The translations under genes were made by a program, and so were the position numbers. This document shows positions 1 through 3,427 of a stretch of DNA of 7,071 nucleotides, one piece after another (the stretch's first letter is position 1; every line of letters starts with the position of its first letter). The stretch covers positions 1 through 7,071 of the forward strand of contig JALXER010000369.1 in NCBI GenBank assembly GCA_027069385.1. The letters run 5' to 3'. This DNA comes from Paracoccaceae bacterium. Its GTDB lineage: Bacteria; Pseudomonadota; Alphaproteobacteria; Rhodobacterales; Rhodobacteraceae. Below the pieces are notes generated by a model, which worked only from the letters and a program-made list of their open reading frames with translations, was not told the origin of the DNA and did no database searches.

Positions 1-11
1 GGATATAATAA

Positions 12-39
12 GGGCGCGTAACATCGCAGCTACGCGCCC
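12..39 (-). terminator. Hairpin downstream of the bufferin gene (terminator or attenuator)
   Basis: A perfect 9-bp inverted repeat (GGGCGCGTA at 12-20 and TACGCGCCC at 31-39) encloses a 10-nt loop, 11 bases past the stop codon of the minus-strand gene. Read on the minus strand, the GC-rich stem is followed by TTATTATATCC, which is T-rich but not a clean T run. It could be an intrinsic terminator. It could also be a partial terminator between a highly expressed precursor gene and downstream maturation genes, which would lie beyond the left edge. The stem is seen directly; its function is inferred. Confidence 0.65.
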
Positions 40-50
40 CCGAAAGTGGT

Positions 51-356
51 TTATGCCGGCAGATCGCGCATCAGCGGTTCCAGCGAACCGGTGCGGTCCG
101 AGCCATCGGCAGCCTGGGGCAATTCGATGCTGGTACAGGTGCCCGCGGGAACCATGGTCCAGGAGTTCCCCTGATAGTCAACGGTCGAGGTGCCGGCACA
201 AGTGGTGCCCGGGCCAGCCGCACAATCATTTTCGCCGGCCAATGCTACACCATAGCATTTTTCAGAGCCGGCAGCCTGTGCAGCGCCCGCAGTAACGGTT
301 ACGGCTGCAGCGATAGAGCCGGCAATGGCAAGGCCGGTAAGAACTTTTGTAGACAT
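51..356 (-). CDS. bufA1: DUF2282 / BufA1-type bufferin precursor, secreted Cys-rich peptide
   Basis: A 101-residue protein with a signal peptide (Lys4, then an Ala/Val/Thr-rich core to about residue 25) and a likely cleavage after the Ala-Gln-Ala ending at residue 28. The mature part has EKCYGVALAGENDC, then TTCAG, then PAGTC, placing cysteines at 34, 45, 53 and 74. This layout matches DUF2282 proteins, now called bufferins: periplasmic metal-binding (copper) peptides whose cysteines are modified by a multinuclear iron oxidase of the DUF692 type (BufB) with partner BufC. The acidic tail (about residues 78-101, ending in GSLEPLMRDLPA) extends past the last Cys. The start ATG (354-356) has AAAGGA at 364-369 with 7 bases of spacing. 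The gene is divergent from nuoA and its usual partners are not in the window. Family assignment is by recognition of the Cys pattern; copper binding is inferred from the family. Confidence 0.8.
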   Translation of the reverse strand: MSTKVLTGLAIAGSIAAAVTVTAGAAQAAGSEKCYGVALAGENDCAAGPGTTCAGTSTVDYQGNSWTMVPAGTCTSIELPQAADGSDRTGSLEPLMRDLPA

Positions 357-622
357 GTAGATTTCCTTTGGTTTGGTGAATTGTGTTGTTACGTCGTTGA
401 AGACAGGAATAGAGCTAACCGGTGCAAATTCATTAAGCTACTCACAAACAGGTTATCTCACGGTTGTGTTAGAATTTCGGGAAGGTTTGCCTGTAAAACC
501 GGATATTTTGCAACAATAGGGGGCTTTTATATTACAATATTGCCATATTTTCCAATCCGGCCCATGGCCTGAACACCGCGAAATTTCGGGATATGAATGT
601 ATACAATCCCGCGCTTGTTCGG

Positions 623-651
623 TTGACCTTGGCGATGGCGGGGTTTAAACC
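623..651 (+). promoter_or_regulatory. Candidate sigma70-type promoter of the nuo operon
   Basis: TTGACC (623-628) matches the -35 consensus at five of six positions. Seventeen bases later comes TAAACC (646-651), a poor -10; TTTAAA (644-649) is an alternative with shorter spacing. Transcription would begin near 657-660, giving a leader of about 50 bases before nuoA. It is the best -35-like element I see close upstream of the operon, but the weak -10 makes the exact placement uncertain. Confidence 0.45.
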
Positions 652-668
652 CTAAAGGACTCTTTTAT

Positions 669-684
669 GTCGCAAATTTGCGAC
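669..684. promoter_or_regulatory. Perfect 16-bp palindrome in the nuo leader, possible operator
   Basis: GTCGCAAATTTGCGAC is fully self-complementary and lies between the candidate promoter and the nuoA ribosome binding site, inside the predicted leader. As DNA it has the size and symmetry of a dimeric regulator site. The TTTGC/GCAAA half-sites loosely recall TTTGCAAA-type sites described for ScfR/PccR/RamB-like regulators, but the match is partial and I do not assign a regulator. As RNA its zero-length loop makes it a poor hairpin, so a protein site is the likelier reading. Confidence 0.45.
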
Positions 685-698
685 GCAAGGCAATTCAG

Positions 699-704
699 AG
701 GAGG
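699..704 (+). promoter_or_regulatory. Ribosome binding site fixing the TTG start of nuoA
   Basis: AGGAGG, extended by a further G at 705, lies 5 bases before TTG at 710-712. No in-frame ATG or GTG sits at a sensible distance, and the protein from this TTG starts at the usual NuoA N-terminus (MEDLLREYLP). The strong site therefore decides a non-ATG start. Confidence 0.85.
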
Positions 705-709
705 GTCAC

Positions 710-1075
710 TTGGAAGACCTGCTGCGCGAGTATCTGCCCCTGCTAGTGTTTTTTGGCTTAGCCATTGTTCTAGCAATCATTTTCACCATCTCTGCGATCA
801 TCCTTGCGGTGCGTCGGCCCGATCCGGAAAAGCTGTCCACCTACGAATGCGGGTTCAACGCGTTTGATGATTCCCGCATGCGTTTCGATGTGCGGTTCTA
901 TCTGGTGGCGATCCTGTTCATTATCTTTGACCTCGAAGTCGCATTCCTGTTCCCGTGGGCCACCGCGTTCAAGGATGTGGGCGTGTTCGGGTTCTGGTCG
1001 ATGATGGTGTTTCTGGGCATCCTGACCATCGGCTTTGCATATGAATGGAAAAAAGGAGCGCTGGAATGGGCGTAG
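710..1075 (+). CDS. nuoA: NADH-quinone oxidoreductase subunit A (NuoA)
   Basis: NuoA is a small membrane subunit of complex I (mitochondrial ND3 counterpart) at the junction of the membrane arm and the quinone module. The 121 residues show three membrane segments, roughly 9-34, 62-84 and 89-110. The loop after the first contains YECGFNAFDD (45-54), the conserved ND3 loop whose Cys (here Cys47) reports the active/deactive state in mitochondrial enzyme. Membrane segment 2 holds the conserved acidic pair Asp74 and Glu76 in FDLEVAFLFPWA. The C-terminus YEWKKGALEWA is typical of rhodobacteral NuoA. Start is TTG at 710, supported by AGGAGG. It is the first gene of the operon, and its 3' end overlaps nuoB by 10 bp, so translation of the two is probably coupled. 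Length and sequence are complete. Confidence 0.96.
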   Translation: MEDLLREYLPLLVFFGLAIVLAIIFTISAIILAVRRPDPEKLSTYECGFNAFDDSRMRFDVRFYLVAILFIIFDLEVAFLFPWATAFKDVGVFGFWSMMVFLGILTIGFAYEWKKGALEWA

Positions 1076-1599
1076 ATACCGCCATGAATTCCGCAGGCGC
1101 GGATAAAGAGGTCGCCACCGAGGCGCTGAACAACGAGTTGGCCGACAAGGGCTTTTTGCTGACCACGACTGATGATATTATCAACTGGGCACGCACCGGT
1201 TCGTTGCACTGGATGACCTTTGGTCTGGCCTGTTGCGCGGTCGAGATGATCCACACTTCTATGCCGCGCTACGACCTTGAACGGTTCGGCACCGCGCCGC
1301 GCGCCTCTCCGCGTCAAAGCGACCTGATGATCGTGGCCGGTACGCTGACCAACAAAATGGCGCCGGCACTGCGCAAGGTCTATGACCAGATGCCCGAGCC
1401 GCGCTATGTGCTTAGCATGGGGTCGTGCGCCAATGGCGGTGGTTATTACCACTATTCCTATTCGGTGGTGCGGGGCTGTGACCGGATTGTGCCGGTCGAT
1501 GTGTATGTACCCGGCTGCCCGCCGACCGCCGAGGCCCTGATGTACGGCATTTTACAGTTGCACCGCAAAATCCGCCGCACCGGAACCATAGTAAGGTAG
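1066..1599 (+). CDS. nuoB: NADH-quinone oxidoreductase subunit B (NuoB), cluster N2 subunit
   Basis: NuoB (PSST/NDUFS7 family) carries the terminal [4Fe-4S] cluster N2, which passes electrons to ubiquinone at the NuoB/NuoD interface. From ATG 1066 the protein has 177 residues. The N2 ligands are all present: the tandem Cys56-Cys57 in FGLACCAVEM, Cys121 in MGSCANGGG and Cys151 in VPGCPPTAEA; the conserved Cys138 is also there. The motif around RYDLERFGTAPRASPRQSD (68-86) is characteristic. I chose ATG 1066 rather than the longer in-frame ATG at 1045 because AAGGAG at 1053-1058 is correctly spaced (7 bases) for 1066, and the longer start would place that site inside the coding sequence. The gene overlaps nuoA by 10 bp and ends 4 bases before nuoC. 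Confidence 0.97.
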   Translation: MGVDTAMNSAGADKEVATEALNNELADKGFLLTTTDDIINWARTGSLHWMTFGLACCAVEMIHTSMPRYDLERFGTAPRASPRQSDLMIVAGTLTNKMAPALRKVYDQMPEPRYVLSMGSCANGGGYYHYSYSVVRGCDRIVPVDVYVPGCPPTAEALMYGILQLHRKIRRTGTIVR

Positions 1600-1603
1600 A
1601 GAC

Positions 1604-2215
1604 ATGATGAACGAGGCATTAACCGAACTGGGCGGGCTGATCGAAGCCAAGCAGCCCGATGCCGTGCGCCGTTTCGAGGTGGCCAATGATGAATTGACCG
1701 TTTGGGTCACGCCGCGCTCTATCCCCGCTTTTGTCGAGTTTCTGCACAATGACAGCGGGTGCGGTTTTACCCAGATGATCGACCTGACCTGCGTCGATTA
1801 CCCCGACCGTCCGAAGCGGTTCGAGGTGGTGTATCACTTTCTGTCGATGGTGCATAACCAGCGGATTTGCGTCAAAACCGACCTGAAAGACGGGGATTCG
1901 GTGCCTTCTATCACCGATCTGCACCCTTCGGCCAACTGGTTCGAGCGCGAGGCCTTTGACATGTACGGCGTCAAGTTCGAAAACCACCCCGACCTGCGCC
2001 GCCTGCTGACCGATTACGGCTTTGTCGGCCATCCGTTGCGCAAGGATTTTCCGACCTCGGGCTATGTCGAAATGCATTATGACGAGGCTGAAAAACGCTG
2101 CGTTTACCGCCCGGTCACACTGGTGCAGGAATACCGCCAGTTCGATTTCATGTCCCCTTGGGAGGGCGCGGAATACATTCTGCCCGGCGATGAAAAACAA
2201 CAGGAGGGCAATTAG
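1604..2215 (+). CDS. nuoC: NADH-quinone oxidoreductase subunit C (NuoC), 30-kDa subunit
   Basis: NuoC (NDUFS3 family) is a structural subunit of the peripheral arm that packs against NuoD and helps shape the quinone module; it holds no cofactor. At 203 residues it is a stand-alone NuoC, as is usual in alphaproteobacteria, not the NuoCD fusion of enterobacteria. The family signature WFEREAFDMYGVKFENHPDL lies at about residues 112-131, followed by RRLLTDYGFVGHPLRKDFP. The C-terminal part VQEYRQFDFMSPWEG is also typical. Start is the first of two adjacent ATGs (1604), with AAGG at 1593-1596 upstream; the second ATG (1607) cannot be excluded. The stop TAG is directly followed by the ATG of nuoD. 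Confidence 0.96.
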   Translation: MMNEALTELGGLIEAKQPDAVRRFEVANDELTVWVTPRSIPAFVEFLHNDSGCGFTQMIDLTCVDYPDRPKRFEVVYHFLSMVHNQRICVKTDLKDGDSVPSITDLHPSANWFEREAFDMYGVKFENHPDLRRLLTDYGFVGHPLRKDFPTSGYVEMHYDEAEKRCVYRPVTLVQEYRQFDFMSPWEGAEYILPGDEKQQEGN

Positions 2216-3427
2216 ATGGACGGCTCTACCCCTGACGCGCTGAACGGCAAGAAATCCGTGCGCAATTTCAACATCAACTTTGGCCCGCAACATCCCAGCG
2301 CCCACGGCGTGCTGCGCATGGTGCTGGAACTGGACGGCGAAATCGTTGAACGCGCCGACCCGCATGTGGGGCTGCTGCATCGCGGCACCGAAAAGCTGAT
2401 GGAAAGCCGCACCTATCTGCAAAACCTGCCCTATCTGGACCGGCTGGATTATGTGGCTCCGATGAATCAGGAACACGCCTATTGTCTGGCGATTGAAAAG
2501 CTGACCAAGGTGGAAATTCCGCGCCGGGCCTCGCTGATCCGGGTGTTGTATTCCGAGATCGGCCGTATTCTGAACCACCTGCTGAATGTGGGCTCGCAAG
2601 GCATGGACGTGGGCGCGATGACCCCGAACGTCTGGGCCTTTGAAGCGCGTGAATCGCTGATGATCTTTTACGAGCGTGCCTGTGGTGCGCGCCTGCATGC
2701 CAACTATTTCCGCCCCGGCGGCGTGCATCAGGACCTGCCGCAGGATCTGATCGACGATATCGGCACCTTTATGAAAACCTTTCCCGATACGCTCGACGAT
2801 ATGGCGTCTCTGCTGACCGAGAACCGCATTTTCCGGCAACGCAACGTCGATATCGGTGTGGTGACCAAGGAAATGGCGCAACAATACGGCATGACCGGTG
2901 TCATGCTGCGCTCCTCGGGGATTGCATGGGATTTGCGCCGCGCGCAGCCCTATGAATGTTATGACGAATTCGAATTCCAGGTGCCGGTCGGCAAAAACGG
3001 CGATTGTTTCGATCGCTACCTGATGCGCATGGCCGAAATGCGCGAAAGTGTTAAGATTATACTCCAGGCTATTGAAAAACTGAATGAATGCAAAGGTGAA
3101 GACGTGTTGGCGCGCGGGAAACTGACGCCACCCAAACGGGGCGATATGAAAACCTCTATGGAAGCGCTGATTCACCATTTCAAACTCTATACCGAAGGGT
3201 TCCATGTGCCTGCTGGCGAGGTTTACGCCAGCATCGAGGCACCCAAGGGCGAATTCGGTGTCTACCTTGTTTCTGACGGCACCAATAAGCCGTACAAGGT
3301 GAAAATGCGCGCGCCGGGCTATGCCCATTTGGCCGCGATGGACCATATGGGGACCGGACACCAGTTGGCGGATATTGCCGCGCTGATCGGCTCCATGGAT
3401 GTAGTATTCGGGGAGATTGATAGATGA
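2216..3427 (+). CDS. nuoD: NADH-quinone oxidoreductase subunit D (NuoD), 49-kDa quinone-site subunit
   Basis: NuoD (NDUFS2 family, related to the [NiFe]-hydrogenase large subunit) forms most of the ubiquinone head-group site. The 403-residue protein is full length and ends in the typical VVFGEIDR. Key residues are visible: His30 in GPQHPSAHGVLR and Tyr79 in YLDRLDYV correspond to the quinone-binding His and Tyr (His38/Tyr87 in Thermus Nqo4, the same separation of 49). HVGLLHRGTEKLME (50-63) and the NRIFRQRNVDIGVV stretch are also family signatures. The hydrogenase metal-ligand cysteines are absent, as expected. Start ATG 2216 abuts the nuoC stop, and AGGAGG at 2202-2207 is 8 bases away. Its stop overlaps the next gene by ATGA (3424-3427). 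Confidence 0.97.
   Translation: MDGSTPDALNGKKSVRNFNINFGPQHPSAHGVLRMVLELDGEIVERADPHVGLLHRGTEKLMESRTYLQNLPYLDRLDYVAPMNQEHAYCLAIEKLTKVEIPRRASLIRVLYSEIGRILNHLLNVGSQGMDVGAMTPNVWAFEARESLMIFYERACGARLHANYFRPGGVHQDLPQDLIDDIGTFMKTFPDTLDDMASLLTENRIFRQRNVDIGVVTKEMAQQYGMTGVMLRSSGIAWDLRRAQPYECYDEFEFQVPVGKNGDCFDRYLMRMAEMRESVKIILQAIEKLNECKGEDVLARGKLTPPKRGDMKTSMEALIHHFKLYTEGFHVPAGEVYASIEAPKGEFGVYLVSDGTNKPYKVKMRAPGYAHLAAMDHMGTGHQLADIAALIGSMDVVFGEIDR

Larger units (their letters stand above)
357..709. other. Divergent intergenic region between bufA1 and nuoA
   Basis: About 350 non-coding bases, more AT-rich than the flanking genes, which must contain the promoters of both divergent genes. On the plus side I see a candidate promoter (623-651), a 16-bp palindrome (669-684) and the nuoA ribosome binding site. 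On the minus side only the Shine-Dalgarno of bufA1 (364-369) is convincing; I looked for sigma70 and ECF-type boxes and could not defend one. Minor repeats are a 10-bp palindrome CGAAATTTCG (579-588) and a 10-bp direct repeat AATTTCGGGA (473-482 and 582-591). The short open frame at 381-572 has no coding character. Confidence 0.7.

Noticed and set aside
357..480. ECF-sigma or sigma70 promoter for bufA1
   Set aside because: I found fragments such as ATAACC and TTGCAC on the minus strand, but no partner box at correct spacing, so I do not call a promoter.
1045..1065. Longer nuoB start at ATG 1045
   Set aside because: In frame, but it would bury the well-placed AAGGAG (1053-1058) and add seven residues not typical of NuoB.
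898..1452. Minus-strand frame of 184 codons across nuoA/nuoB
   Set aside because: Antisense to two well-conserved genes and without any recognisable feature.
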